Shown in pieces: positions 41,226-50,026 of a DNA stretch of 64,000 nt. Positions within the stretch are counted from its first letter, which is position 1. Each line of letters opens with the position of its first letter. A model generated the notes under the pieces. That model worked only from the letters and a program-made list of their open reading frames with translations. It searched no databases and was not told the DNA's origin. The stretch comes from CAZLRH01 sp964562015 (lineage in GTDB: Bacteria; Verrucomicrobiota; Verrucomicrobiia; Opitutales; JABDGR01): contig CAZLRH010000001.1 of NCBI GenBank assembly GCA_964562015.1, forward strand, positions 186,001-250,000, given 5' to 3'. Both the position numbers and the translations under genes were made by a program.

Positions 41226-41282
41226 TGAAGTCCTTTGTGAAGGTCAAATTCCCGGTAAATTTAATTTCACTATTTCCCCATC

Positions 41283-41525
41283 ATGAAAACCAAAATCGAA
41301 TTGGATCTTAAAAGCGTACTCATGGGCGCGGCGGCGGCGGCCGTGCTCATCTTCAGCACCGGCGCGACGAGCCCCGTCGCAAATGTCGGCCGGTATCAAA
41401 TCTCCGTCGGCGGCGATCGCGCCGGCATTGTGGACACCGTGACCGGCCAGTCCTGGACCACGCAAATCCCCACGGGGCAGGTCATCGGCACCAACACGTT
41501 CCTCACCGTGAAAAACACGCCGTAA
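41283..41525 (+). CDS. Small anchored hypothetical protein
   Basis: The 80-residue product has a charged start (KTKIELDLK), a hydrophobic helix (residues 11-27, VLMGAAAAAVLIFSTGA), and a short outside part with GRYQISVGG and VDTVTGQSW. The DTxTGxxW core is common in small exported proteins of unknown role. ATG start. Confidence 0.6.
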   Translation: MKTKIELDLKSVLMGAAAAAVLIFSTGATSPVANVGRYQISVGGDRAGIVDTVTGQSWTTQIPTGQVIGTNTFLTVKNTP

Positions 41526-41574
41526 GTTAGCTGGCACGGAAACACCGGGGCCGAAGGCGAAAGCGGGCTAGGCT

Positions 41575-41741
41575 CTGCTTTAAACCTCGCATAAGAGCGG
41601 CGCGGTGAGGGCACCGCGCCCTACCCAAACCACCTCCTCCTACCCATACCAGCAAGGCGTACTGCAGTGATCGCACCGTTTGTTCACCGGTAGGGCGCGC
41701 TGCCCTCAGCGCGCCGTCAGAGTTAGGTTTTAAAACACGCC
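41575..41741. repeat. Composite inverted-repeat element, family C
   Basis: It reads TCTGCTTTAAACCTCGCATA, GGCGCGGTGAGGGCACCGCG, and later GGTAGGGCGCGCTGCCCTCA, GCGCGCCGTCAGAG and TTTTAAAACACGCC, the same order as 23659-23873 but without the internal duplications. It fills the spacer before the hydrolase gene. Confidence 0.8.
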
Positions 41742-41748
41742 CAACCGC

Positions 41749-42567
41749 CTACGGGCCGGCCGGTTTTGCGCCCGATTTGGCGATCTCCGGTCGAACGACA
41801 AACGCAGCCAGCAATGCGTTGACCCGTTGCGGGGCTTCTAGCTGGGCGAAATGTCCGACGCCGGGAATGATTTCGATTTGAAGATTCGGCATGAGCTGCC
41901 GCGCGTGCTCCAGCCAGGGCGTCGTATCTCCTGGCTGGAGTGAAATGGGCCTGCCGGTCGCATCCAATTTCGTGCTCTGAATGTCCAACAAGGGCACCCG
42001 GAGCGCGACCAGGGCGGCATCCTCTTTCTCTGCGTCCCACCGGGCCATGCGCGGGAACAGCGCCACGCCAATCTCGGCCGGCAGTTTTTTTGCCCGTTGG
42101 ATAATGGCGGCGGCTCCGGCATAGGGACGTGGAAACAAGGTGGCAAAAAAAGCTTCGGCAAAGGGCGCGTAGCCTTGGGCGGCAATCTGGTCGTGCGCGG
42201 CCTGCTCGACTTGCGCCGGGTCACCCGCACTCCGCTTGTTGCCCTCGATGAACACGATACCGGCGACACGTTCCGGATGCAGACGCGCCGCCTCCAGCAC
42301 CACCCGGCAGCCCATGCTGTGTCCCACCAACACCGCGGGCCCCGTGTTCAGCTTTTCCAGTAAATCCGCCACATCGGCTCCGTAAGTCTCGATGGAGCAT
42401 TCCGCCGGTTGGCCGGGCGTGCGGCCATGCCCGCGCAAATCACAAGCCACGACGCAGTGGTCGCGCCGGAAGTACTCGATTTGAAAGCGCCAATCCGTGT
42501 GGTCACAGGAAAACCCGTGCACAAAAACCACTGGCGGCCGGCCCATGCCCAAACGTAAGGAGTACAT
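41749..42567 (-). CDS. Alpha/beta hydrolase
   Basis: The 272-residue cytosolic protein has VVFVHGFSCDHTDWRFQ (oxyanion region, HG-x-x), VACDLRGHGRT, the nucleophile elbow LVGHSMGCRVVLEAA with Ser near residue 93, LLDIQSTKLD and a GVGHFAQLEAPQ His near residue 240. This is the esterase/haloperoxidase branch; substrate unknown. An alternative start lies seven codons downstream (MGRPPVV). It is isolated between two repeat-filled spacers. Confidence 0.88.
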   Translation of the reverse strand: MYSLRLGMGRPPVVFVHGFSCDHTDWRFQIEYFRRDHCVVACDLRGHGRTPGQPAECSIETYGADVADLLEKLNTGPAVLVGHSMGCRVVLEAARLHPERVAGIVFIEGNKRSAGDPAQVEQAAHDQIAAQGYAPFAEAFFATLFPRPYAGAAAIIQRAKKLPAEIGVALFPRMARWDAEKEDAALVALRVPLLDIQSTKLDATGRPISLQPGDTTPWLEHARQLMPNLQIEIIPGVGHFAQLEAPQRVNALLAAFVVRPEIAKSGAKPAGP

Positions 42568-42675
42568 GGCTTTGCTTCATCCAAGTAAGCTTCGCCCGTG
42601 GAAAAGGCAATTTCCGATCCGCTGAGGAGGATAACTCGCGCAGAGCCACAGCAACATAGTGAATCCAAAGCAAAT

Positions 42676-42748
42676 TTCACAGAAGGTAACGAAGCAAACC
42701 AAGAGTTTCCTTCCTTACCTTTGTTACCTTTGTTTCCTTCAGTAGAAA
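42676..42748. repeat. Interspersed repeat, family G-like
   Basis: TTCACAGAAGGTAACGAAGC is followed by TTACCTTTGTTACCTTTGTT and TCCTTCAGTAGAAA, which are imperfectly inverted. It lies between the hydrolase and leuD. Confidence 0.45.
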
Positions 42749-42798
42749 ATCTCTGCGGCTCAGCGCGAGTTTTACTGATCATTCGAAGCTGCTGTGCC

Positions 42799-43404
42799 CT
42801 ATCGCACACTCACATATGGAAGTCCGGAGGCCACGCGCTGCACGTCGGGCAGGCCTTCGAGGAGGTCCGCGATGGCGTCCCATTTGCCGGAGATGAGGGC
42901 GTGGTGGGCGGTGTCGGGCTTGTGGGCGGTAAAGGTCTTCCCGGCGGCGTGGACTTTGCGGTTGAGAATGTCCACCTTGATTTCCGTCTTTGGGTCGTGC
43001 AAGACCAGCGCCGCCAAATCCTGCAAATCGTCGCGGGACAGGGTCAGGCAGGCCATCCCGAGCGTGACGGAATTGCCGAAAAAGATTTCCGCAAAACTTT
43101 CGGCGAGGATGGCGCGGATGCCGAAACGGTAGAGCGATTGCGGGGCGTGCTCGCGCGAGGAGCCGCAGCCGAAATTCGAGCCGCTGATGAGAATGTTCGC
43201 GCCCAGGTGCTGGGGCTGGTCCAGCGGATGAATCTGGCCCGCGGCTTTGTTGGCGGCGCGCTCGTCGTAAAAGGCGAATTCGCCGAGGCCGTCAAAGGTG
43301 ATGCACTTCAGGAACCGCGCCGGGATGATGCGGTCCGTGTCGATGTCGTGGCCCGGCACGCAGACGCCGCGGCCGGTGACTTGGGTGATTTTTGCGAGGG
43401 CCAT
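42799..43404 (-). CDS. leuD: 3-isopropylmalate dehydratase small subunit
   Basis: LeuD, the swivel-domain subunit of isopropylmalate isomerase, acts in leucine biosynthesis. The 201-residue protein has GHDIDTDRIIPARFLK, SGSNFGCGSSREHAPQSL (substrate-binding Cys/Ser/Arg loop) and AESFAEIFFGNSVTLGM, the family layout and length. It follows leuC on the same strand, separated by a 105-nt spacer occupied by a family A inverted repeat. ATG start. Confidence 0.97.
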   Translation of the reverse strand: MALAKITQVTGRGVCVPGHDIDTDRIIPARFLKCITFDGLGEFAFYDERAANKAAGQIHPLDQPQHLGANILISGSNFGCGSSREHAPQSLYRFGIRAILAESFAEIFFGNSVTLGMACLTLSRDDLQDLAALVLHDPKTEIKVDILNRKVHAAGKTFTAHKPDTAHHALISGKWDAIADLLEGLPDVQRVASGLPYVSVR

Positions 43405-43422
43405 AAAGAAATTGAGGTTTTT

Positions 43423-43499
43423 TAACCGCAGAGGGCGCGGAGAGAATTTATTGCAAAGCTTTGTTTCTTAACTCAGCGTTCTCTGCGTGCTCGGCGGTT
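43423..43499. repeat. Inverted-repeat element, family A (leuC-leuD spacer)
   Basis: AACCGCAGAGGGCGCGG (43423 on) faces TCTCTGCGTGCTCGGCGGTT (ending 43499). It may reduce leuD expression relative to leuC. Confidence 0.75.
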
Positions 43500-43509
43500 G
43501 AATTTCTGG

Positions 43510-44919
43510 TTAGTTGGCCGCGAAGACTTCGCGGGCGTCGGCGATTTCTCCGGTGACGGCCGCCGCGGCGGCCATGGCGGGGCTCATCAGGATGGTACGG
43601 CCGGTGGTGCTGCCCTGGCGGCCTTTGAAGTTGCGGTTGCTCGAGCTGGCGCAGAGCTGGTCGCCGACCAGTTTGTCGGGATTCATCGCCAGGCACATGG
43701 AGCAACCGGCGCCGCGCCATTCGAAACCGGCGGTGCGGAACGTCTCCGCCAAGCCCATTTTTTCCGCGAGGGCACTGACGCCCTGCGAACCCGGCACCAC
43801 GATGGCCTTGACGCCGGCTTTCACATGGTGGCCTTTGACGAGCCGCGCGACTTCCTGCAAGTCCGACAAGCGGCCGTTGGTGCAACTGCCGATGAAAACC
43901 ACATCCACCTTCGTGCCCTTGATGGGCTGGCCGGCCTTCAATTTCATGTGCGTGAAAGCCTCGCGGGCGGTGGCCTGGTCCTTTTCGGGCAATGTGTCGG
44001 GTTGCGGCAAATTTTCGTGGATGAACACGGCCTGGCCGGGATTGATGCCCCAGGTGACCGTCGGCGCGATGTCCTCGCCGCGAAAGTTGACGACTTTATC
44101 GTAGTGGCAGCCGGGGTCGGAAGCGACCGCGCGCCAGCGGGTGACGGCAGACTCCCAAGCCGCGCCTTGCGGGCTGTAGGGCCGGCCCTTGAGGTAGGCG
44201 ATGGTGGTCTCGTCGGGATTCACGTAACCGCAACGCGCGCCGCCTTCGATGGACATGTTGCACACCGTCATGCGCTCTTCCATGGTGAAGCGGTCGAACA
44301 CTTCGCCGCCGTACTCATAGGCAAAACCCAGGCCGCCGTTGACGCCCAAGTGGCGGATGATATGCAAAATCACGTCCTTGGCATACACCCCCGCAGAGAG
44401 GCGCCCGGTGACGTTGATGCGGCAGACTTTCATCTTGTCCAGCGCGATGGTCTGGGTGGCGAGCACGTCGCGCACCTGGCTGGTGCCCACGCCAAAGGCG
44501 ATGGCGCCAAAGGCCCCGTGCGTCGAAGTGTGCGAGTCGCCGCAGGCGATGGTGGTGCCGGGCTGCGTGATGCCCTGCTCGGGCCCGACGATATGCACGA
44601 TGCCCTGCTTGCCGGTGTTCAGGTCGAAAAAGGTGATGCCGTAGTCGCGGCAGTTTTTCCGCAATTCCTTGATCATCGCGTCGGCCATGGGATCGGAAAA
44701 CGGCTCGGCGCGCTCATTCGTCGGCACGATGTGGTCCACCGTGGCAAAAGTGCGCTGCGGGAATGGGACCTTCAGGCCCAGGTCGCGCACCATGCCGAAC
44801 GCCTGCGGGCTCGTGACCTCATGGATGAGGTGCGTGCCGATAAACAACTGCGTCTGCCCGTTGGGCAGCGTGCGCACGGTGTGGGCGTCCCAGACTTTTT
44901 CAAACAAGCTTTTGGCCAT
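43510..44919 (-). CDS. leuC: 3-isopropylmalate dehydratase large subunit
   Basis: LeuC, an aconitase-type [4Fe-4S] protein, pairs with LeuD to isomerise 2- to 3-isopropylmalate. The 469-residue protein shows [20 protein letters not shown], the cluster Cys in [10 protein letters not shown] (near residue 347), and [14 protein letters not shown] (near 407), then [11 protein letters not shown]. Length is normal. ATG start. It is first in the leuCD pair. The 386-nt spacer upstream holds no gene, only nested repeats. Confidence 0.98.
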   Translation of the reverse strand: MAKSLFEKVWDAHTVRTLPNGQTQLFIGTHLIHEVTSPQAFGMVRDLGLKVPFPQRTFATVDHIVPTNERAEPFSDPMADAMIKELRKNCRDYGITFFDLNTGKQGIVHIVGPEQGITQPGTTIACGDSHTSTHGAFGAIAFGVGTSQVRDVLATQTIALDKMKVCRINVTGRLSAGVYAKDVILHIIRHLGVNGGLGFAYEYGGEVFDRFTMEERMTVCNMSIEGGARCGYVNPDETTIAYLKGRPYSPQGAAWESAVTRWRAVASDPGCHYDKVVNFRGEDIAPTVTWGINPGQAVFIHENLPQPDTLPEKDQATAREAFTHMKLKAGQPIKGTKVDVVFIGSCTNGRLSDLQEVARLVKGHHVKAGVKAIVVPGSQGVSALAEKMGLAETFRTAGFEWRGAGCSMCLAMNPDKLVGDQLCASSSNRNFKGRQGSTTGRTILMSPAMAAAAAVTGEIADAREVFAAN

Positions 44920-45028
44920 GGCGTGGAGGAATAGTTGGCCTGCAATTTACCGGGGGGAAATTCGAGGGTCAAGTCTTTTGTCTCAATCTTGTCTCAAATA
45001 GGAATTTAGCGTTCCTGGGGTTCAAACT

Positions 45029-45282
45029 TAACCACGGATGGCACGAATGACGCATCTAGATTCATCCTGCTCTACAGAAATCATGCCTTTGCGCAAATCC
45101 AACCCCGAGGGCCGTCGCAAGCGACGCCCCTACGTCGCGCCGAAATTATAAGGCTATGAAGCTAAAGCCATGAGTAGGGGCGTCGCTTGCGACGGCCCTC
45201 AGAGTTTTTTCTACATCGAGGGTTCATCCCCAAGCTAGCCATTCCGATTTCCGCCATCCGTGCTATCCGTATCATCCGTGGT
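45029..45282. repeat. Family F inverted pair enclosing a family B element
   Basis: TTAACCACGGATGGCACGAA (45029 on) faces TGCTATCCGTATCATCCGTG (ending near 45282). A complete family B element (45107-45200) lies inside, so one element appears to have inserted into another. Confidence 0.7.
45107..45200. repeat. Inverted-repeat element, family B
   Basis: GAGGGCCGTCGCAAGCGACG (45107 on) faces CGTCGCTTGCGACGGCCCTC (ending 45200); these 20-nt outer arms are exact complements. Confidence 0.9.
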
Positions 45283-45305
45283 TCTGCCATGGCGGCCAGA
45301 ACATC

Positions 45306-45800
45306 CTAATCCCCGTGCCGGACGGGCGCGCGCGCACCGGTGCGTTTGATCGCAAAACGTCCCGGGCCGGTGAAGAGCAGCGCCAAAAATACGGTGGCGA
45401 AAGACATGGGCCCCCCGAGGGTCGAAATTCGGACCATAAGATTCCTCCAAACCGCCGGGTGATCCATCGCAACCATATAGCGATGATTTTCAGGGTCTTG
45501 CCACATCCAAGTGGTAACGAGCCCCATATAGCAAAACGCCACCAACATGGCCCAGCGAAACATGAACCCAAAAACGATGAAAATTCCGCCAACGGTTTCA
45601 ATCAGTGCGGCGAGCAAACCCCAAAATACACGCCCTTGCGCGATGCCAAAAATTTCTACCGGCTTGCCAACTGCTTCAAGCATTTCTTTGCCACCAAGTA
45701 GATTCTGAACTCCTCCCACGAAAAGCAAGCTGCCGAAAACGACGCGCAGGATGAGGAGGCCCAAATCAGGCCGGTTGAGTTTTTGATCGAGCAGGCTCAT
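45306..45800 (-). CDS. DoxX family membrane protein
   Basis: The ATG at 45800 (MSLLDQKLNRPDLGLL) is chosen; an upstream in-frame ATG adds 26 polar residues. The 164-residue protein has four membrane helices, with LRVVFGSLLFVGGVQNLLGG, FWGLLAALIETVGGIFIVFG and AMLVAFCYMGLVTTWMW. DoxX proteins are often tied to redox or quinone-related membrane complexes, but the specific role here is open. It stands alone. Confidence 0.85.
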   Translation of the reverse strand: MSLLDQKLNRPDLGLLILRVVFGSLLFVGGVQNLLGGKEMLEAVGKPVEIFGIAQGRVFWGLLAALIETVGGIFIVFGFMFRWAMLVAFCYMGLVTTWMWQDPENHRYMVAMDHPAVWRNLMVRISTLGGPMSFATVFLALLFTGPGRFAIKRTGARAPVRHGD

Positions 45801-45951
45801 GGGGAAATTTATTGGCAGGCGATTTTCCCCAGTCGCCGGCGTTTGGCGAGCCGGAAATGGATTTTTCATGGGTCTCAACTAAAACCGGGGCAAAAACGAT
45901 GCTGGCGTTTGTGAGCGTTAGGTTCATAGATAGGGAGCCCCACCCTGCTCC

Positions 45952-46782
45952 ATGATTCTTGCGCGCGCGTCAGCCCCGGACCCGCGGCTGGCCGCCCTCA
46001 AAGCACGGCTGGCCGACTTCTATGCAGGCAATCGCGCATACTATGACGAAGCCGAGGGCGGCAAGGACGTCCTCTACGAGCCCATCCTGGATTTTTTGCG
46101 CGAGCAGGAAAAGAAACTGGGGCGGCCCGTGAAAGTGCTCGAAGTCGGGGCCGGCAAAACCTCCTTTCCCGCCTATCTGCTGGATCGCTGCGCGGCCCGG
46201 GTCGTTGACTACACCGCGTATGACATCAATGCAACGAACGCCGCTTTTTATGCCGAGCGCGGCATCCGCCACCTGCTGGGCGGCTGGGAGTGCGTGCGCG
46301 CCGCGGGGACGTTTGACTTTTGTTTTTGCACCTATGTTTACGAGCATGTGGCCGATCCGCACATCTTCCTGAAAAACCTTGCCGGAATTTTGACGCCCGG
46401 CGGCGCGCTGGCCATCGTGTGCCCGAAATATGTCTGCCCCGGTTATGTGTCGCCGGCCCTGCGCTGGCTGCCGTGGTGGCGCCGGCACGCGCTCACCACT
46501 TTTTTGGCCTTATCCAATTTGCTCACCTGGCTGGAGGGCAAGGCGAAATGCTGGATTTGCCTCGAGCCCGCGGTGTTTCAGCGCCCGTACCGGCGGGATT
46601 ATGACGCGATCCATTTGGTCTCGACTGCCGACACGCATGCGGCCCTGCGCCAGGATTTTCGGGTGCGCTCGCTGCCGCTGCGCCGTTCGTCGCTTAGGAT
46701 GCGACTGTTCGACGAGCTGACGCTGCTGCATGTGCTCGCTGAAAAGCGCAGCACCACGAGGCGGAAATCCCTCCCGCAGTGA
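45952..46782 (+). CDS. Class I SAM-dependent methyltransferase
   Basis: The 276-residue protein has the SAM motif VKVLEVGAGKTSFPAYLLD, an acidic strand-2 end YTAYDINATNAAFY, and FDFCFCTYVYEHVADPHIFLK with the methyltransf_11 D-x-x-x-x-x-x-x-x-H. A hydrophobic stretch near residues 165-195 (YVSPALRWLPWWRR, FLALSNLLTW) could contact the membrane or a lipid substrate. The acceptor is unknown. The gene is convergent with the secretin gene; the stops are 26 nt apart. Confidence 0.85.
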   Translation: MILARASAPDPRLAALKARLADFYAGNRAYYDEAEGGKDVLYEPILDFLREQEKKLGRPVKVLEVGAGKTSFPAYLLDRCAARVVDYTAYDINATNAAFYAERGIRHLLGGWECVRAAGTFDFCFCTYVYEHVADPHIFLKNLAGILTPGGALAIVCPKYVCPGYVSPALRWLPWWRRHALTTFLALSNLLTWLEGKAKCWICLEPAVFQRPYRRDYDAIHLVSTADTHAALRQDFRVRSLPLRRSSLRMRLFDELTLLHVLAEKRSTTRRKSLPQ

Positions 46783-46808
46783 AGCCCGTCAGGTTGAGCC
46801 GCGAAGCC

Positions 46809-48722
46809 TTACTGGCCCTTGCCCAAATGGGTGGCCTCGCCCGACTTCGCTTCCTTGGTCATCTGCTGGATTTCCTTCATCTGCTTGTCGTAGATGGCCT
46901 TGGTGCGGGCGTCGCTCGCGTCTTGCATCGCCTTCAACTGGTCCGGCGTGGCGCGCGGCACTCCCGGCACATTGGGATGGCTGCGGTCGTAGTAACCGGG
47001 GACTTCCTCGTCCGTGATGTCGGTGCGCAGCATCAAGTTCGGGTTGATGACATCGCGGAACGTCGCGCCGTCGGGATTAAGCGTCTTGGCGGTGAGGAAA
47101 ATAATCAAATTGCGGCGGTTGTGTTGCGTGTCCCGCTCGGTGAACAGCTCGCCGATGATCGGGATATCACCGAGAATGGGTGTTTTCGTGATATTCTTAA
47201 TGTCGGAATCGTCGATCAACCCGCCCAAGGCCAGGGTGAAACCGTCCTTGATGGAGACTTTGGCGTCGGTGAGTTTGCGGGTTTCGATGACGGGGTAATC
47301 GCCGCCGAAATAATTGATGGAGCGGCTGACGCGGCTGATTTCCGGATTGAGCGTGAGATTGATAAAGCCGTTGTTGGAGACTTGCGGTTTGACGCGTAAT
47401 TTCACGCCGGTGTCAATTTTTTCCCGCTCACCCGGCGTGGTGTTGCCGGTCTGATTGTTGATGGTCGGATATACGATCGGGATGGTTTCACCGACGTGGA
47501 TGAAGATTTCCTCGTTGTCGAGGGTGACGACGGTCGGGTTCGACACCAGGCGCGCGCGCTGGTCCGTCTCGAGGGCGCGGAGCACGGCGTTGTACTGCTG
47601 GGTGTTGAAGAAGGCCAGATCGGCGGCGCGGCGGGGGCCGGGAAGCTGGGCGGCGCCGGCGGGCGGCGGCGGAATCGGGGTGCCGTAGGGCTGCGAACCC
47701 ACGACGCTGCCGAGGCCTTGCGCGATGCTGTACTGCCACGCGGTGCCCGCGGCCAAAAGGCTGCTGCCGTCAAAATTCCACGTGACGCCCAGATTGCCGG
47801 CGTCGTTGAGATTCAACTCCACGAACTTGGTCTCGATGGAGACCTGCTGGGTGGGACGATCCAGGCGCTCGATGATTTCCTGGATGTTGTTCATGTGCGA
47901 AGGCCGCTCGGTGATGACCAGCGCGTTGGTGCGGTTGTCCACCTGGATGCGACCGCCCGCGCCGGCGTCAATCAAGGGCGAGAGTGAATTGACCATTTCG
48001 CTGGCCTTGGAGGAATTGATGAGGAACACCTTCGTTTCGACCGGCTCGGTCGCGAGTTCCTGGTGGCTCTTGATTTTGATGATGTTGTTGTCCTCGACGT
48101 AGGTGAAGCCCACCGGTTCGAGCACGACTTGGAAGACTTGCCGCCAGGTGACATTGCGGAGCTTGACGGTGGCCGTGCCGGTCAGGGTGTCTGGAATGAC
48201 CAGATTGAGCTGAAACATATCGGCGACCTGGCGCAAGATGGTGCGGATATCGAGGTCCGGAAAGTCCACGAGGGAAATGACTTCGTCCGGCTGCGCCGCC
48301 GTGGTGGGCGTGGTGGCCGGCGCCTGGAACTGCAGAGTGGCCGTGCCATTGCCGCCGGGGAACTTGATGTCGAGCGAGGGCGCGCTGGTCGTGACGGACT
48401 TAATCTGGTCCGGGCCGTTGTTCGAGGGCACAAAAGTCTGCGTGGTGGTCGTCGTGGTGCCCGGGGTGACAGTCGGGGCGACGGGCGCAACGATCTGCAC
48501 CGCCTCGGGGCCAGCCGCAGGAGGAGGCGGAGGAGGAGTCGTGGCCTCCGGCGCAACGACGGGCGCGGGCGGCGGCGGCGCGGGAACCTCGACGGGCGGC
48601 GGCGGCGGAGTTTCAGCCGCGGGGGGCGCGGGCGGCGGGGTCGGAGGCGGCGTGGCGTCTTGGGCCGCCAACCAGGAGGCGGAAGAGAGCAAAAGCAGGA
48701 GGAAGGCGCGGGTGGCTTTCAT
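46809..48722 (-). CDS. Type II/IV pilus secretin (PilQ/GspD-like)
   Basis: The 637-residue outer-membrane channel protein has a signal peptide (AFLLLLLSSASWLAA), a Pro-rich region (about 22-150), an N0/STN domain (about 150-225), an N1/N2-like region with ALVITERPSHMNNIQEIIERL, then the secretin domain ending in the signature TPILGDIPIIGELFTERD near residue 545. It is last in the pilM-N-O-P-like operon, 20 nt after the preceding gene. With PilMNO it forms the envelope-spanning assembly of a type IV pilus or type II secretion system. Confidence 0.92.
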   Translation of the reverse strand: MKATRAFLLLLLSSASWLAAQDATPPPTPPPAPPAAETPPPPPVEVPAPPPPAPVVAPEATTPPPPPPAAGPEAVQIVAPVAPTVTPGTTTTTTQTFVPSNNGPDQIKSVTTSAPSLDIKFPGGNGTATLQFQAPATTPTTAAQPDEVISLVDFPDLDIRTILRQVADMFQLNLVIPDTLTGTATVKLRNVTWRQVFQVVLEPVGFTYVEDNNIIKIKSHQELATEPVETKVFLINSSKASEMVNSLSPLIDAGAGGRIQVDNRTNALVITERPSHMNNIQEIIERLDRPTQQVSIETKFVELNLNDAGNLGVTWNFDGSSLLAAGTAWQYSIAQGLGSVVGSQPYGTPIPPPPAGAAQLPGPRRAADLAFFNTQQYNAVLRALETDQRARLVSNPTVVTLDNEEIFIHVGETIPIVYPTINNQTGNTTPGEREKIDTGVKLRVKPQVSNNGFINLTLNPEISRVSRSINYFGGDYPVIETRKLTDAKVSIKDGFTLALGGLIDDSDIKNITKTPILGDIPIIGELFTERDTQHNRRNLIIFLTAKTLNPDGATFRDVINPNLMLRTDITDEEVPGYYDRSHPNVPGVPRATPDQLKAMQDASDARTKAIYDKQMKEIQQMTKEAKSGEATHLGKGQ

Positions 48723-48742
48723 GGCGGCGAAGGGACGAGGGA

Positions 48743-49456
48743 TTAAGGCTTGGAAGTGGTGGAGGCGGGAGGAGCGACGGCGGCCGGCTTGGGGCCGGGT
48801 GCGGCGCGTTGAATGGTGCCGGATGCACCCGGACGATTAAACGGAACGAGTAAAATGGCGTCGTTGAGTTTGAGCGTGTAGGAATTCTCCGTGATCTCGG
48901 CGAGCGAAACGTCCGAATCCTTGTCGTCGCCCGGGAACCGCACGCGCAGGCTCTGGCCGGTGAGCATCGGGGGATTGTTGGTGAACACGAGCACGCGCTG
49001 GCCGCTTTTCACCATCGTGCCGGAGGGTTTGAGTTTTTCCGCCAATTGCCCGAGGCGGTCCTGGTCGGACAACTTGACGACCACGGGTGCCACCGGCGTT
49101 CCCGAAGCGGTGGGGGCAGTCGGGGTCGACGCCACCGGCACGGGCTCCACCGGCGCGGGCGGCGGCTTGGGGAAGAAGGGATTGGAGAGTTCCGGCAAAT
49201 TCGCTTCGAGCGTGGGGTTCGCGCGATTCAAGTCATGGCCCACGATATTCAGCAAGTGCTCGCGAATCTGGGGGGTGAGCACTTCGTCGGGTTTGGGCGC
49301 GGCGATGACGACGACATTCGTCAGCACGGGCGCCGCGGGCGCGGGCTTGGCGGCCGGAGCGGCGGCGGGGGCGGGCTCGTCCGCGGCGCGCACCAAGACC
49401 ACCGGCCCGAGGAGGCCGGCCGTCAGCGCGACCCAAGTAATGCGGCGGAAATTCAT
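48743..49456 (-). CDS. PilP-position lipid- or membrane-linked pilus assembly protein
   Basis: The 237-residue protein has a signal peptide (WVALTAGLLGPVVLVRA), Pro/Ala-rich linkers, and a C-terminal beta-rich part with VKSGQRVLVFTNNPPMLTG and SYTLKLNDAILLVPFN. Its position between PilO and the secretin, and its PilP-like size and exported Pro-rich form, suggest it bridges the inner-membrane PilMNO complex and the secretin. Sequence similarity to PilP is not evident. The upstream pilO stop is 6 nt away. Confidence 0.7.
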   Translation of the reverse strand: MNFRRITWVALTAGLLGPVVLVRAADEPAPAAAPAAKPAPAAPVLTNVVVIAAPKPDEVLTPQIREHLLNIVGHDLNRANPTLEANLPELSNPFFPKPPPAPVEPVPVASTPTAPTASGTPVAPVVVKLSDQDRLGQLAEKLKPSGTMVKSGQRVLVFTNNPPMLTGQSLRVRFPGDDKDSDVSLAEITENSYTLKLNDAILLVPFNRPGASGTIQRAAPGPKPAAVAPPASTTSKP

Positions 49457-49462
49457 GGAAAT

Positions 49463-50026
49463 TTATTTGCCGAGGACTTCGAGGTCCATGGCGACGGCGA
49501 GTTGGTTGGGCTGGCCCAGTTTGCCCTGCTGTTCGTCTTTGCTCAGGCGGAACTGATGCACGCGCACCAGATGCGTGCCCGTCTCCAACTGGTAAAGGTA
49601 CTTCGTGACGGTTTCCCAGGAGCCGCTTGCGCCGATGGTGAATGGCGTCGTGCTCATGTCATCCTTGTTCTTGCCCAGCGCGGTGGTGAGACCCTGGTTC
49701 GGGGCCGAAACCTTGATGCCGGAGGTGGCTTCGAGGTTCCAGAAATACTGCTGGTTTTCAATGACCTCGGTGGGGTCGAGCAAGGCGGCGTCGAGCGTCT
49801 TCAAGTCCGCCTGCAACTGGGCGCGATTGGCCTCGAGGTCGTGGCCGGCGGCGATATTGCGCGCCACGGTGTCGGCCTTGTCCTCGAGGTCCTTGCTGGT
49901 ATCGTGGGCTTCGTCGAGGGCCGTTTGCAAATAATAGCCCAGCCCGCCCATGAGGATGGCCAGCACCACCAGGCCCACCGCGAGCGGGTAGGTTTTCAAC
50001 TGCACCATAATCTGTTCTTTTTTCAT
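49463..50026 (-). CDS. pilO: PilO-like pilus assembly protein
   Basis: The 187-residue protein has a short cytosolic start, one membrane helix (residues 14-31, AVGLVVLAILMGGLGYYL), a coiled coil (about 33-85) and a ferredoxin-like periplasmic domain with FTIGASGSWETVTKYLYQLE. This is the PilO plan. It overlaps the upstream pilN stop by four bases (coupling). Confidence 0.82.
   Translation of the reverse strand: MKKEQIMVQLKTYPLAVGLVVLAILMGGLGYYLQTALDEAHDTSKDLEDKADTVARNIAAGHDLEANRAQLQADLKTLDAALLDPTEVIENQQYFWNLEATSGIKVSAPNQGLTTALGKNKDDMSTTPFTIGASGSWETVTKYLYQLETGTHLVRVHQFRLSKDEQQGKLGQPNQLAVAMDLEVLGK

Noticed and set aside
40927..41286. A 119-codon frame on the + strand
   Set aside because: It overlaps the zinc-ribbon gene 40905-41225 in another frame and lacks any domain; the Cys-pair frame is better supported.
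43498..44934. A 478-codon open frame on the + strand
   Set aside because: It is antisense to leuC; no domain or signal sequence is seen.
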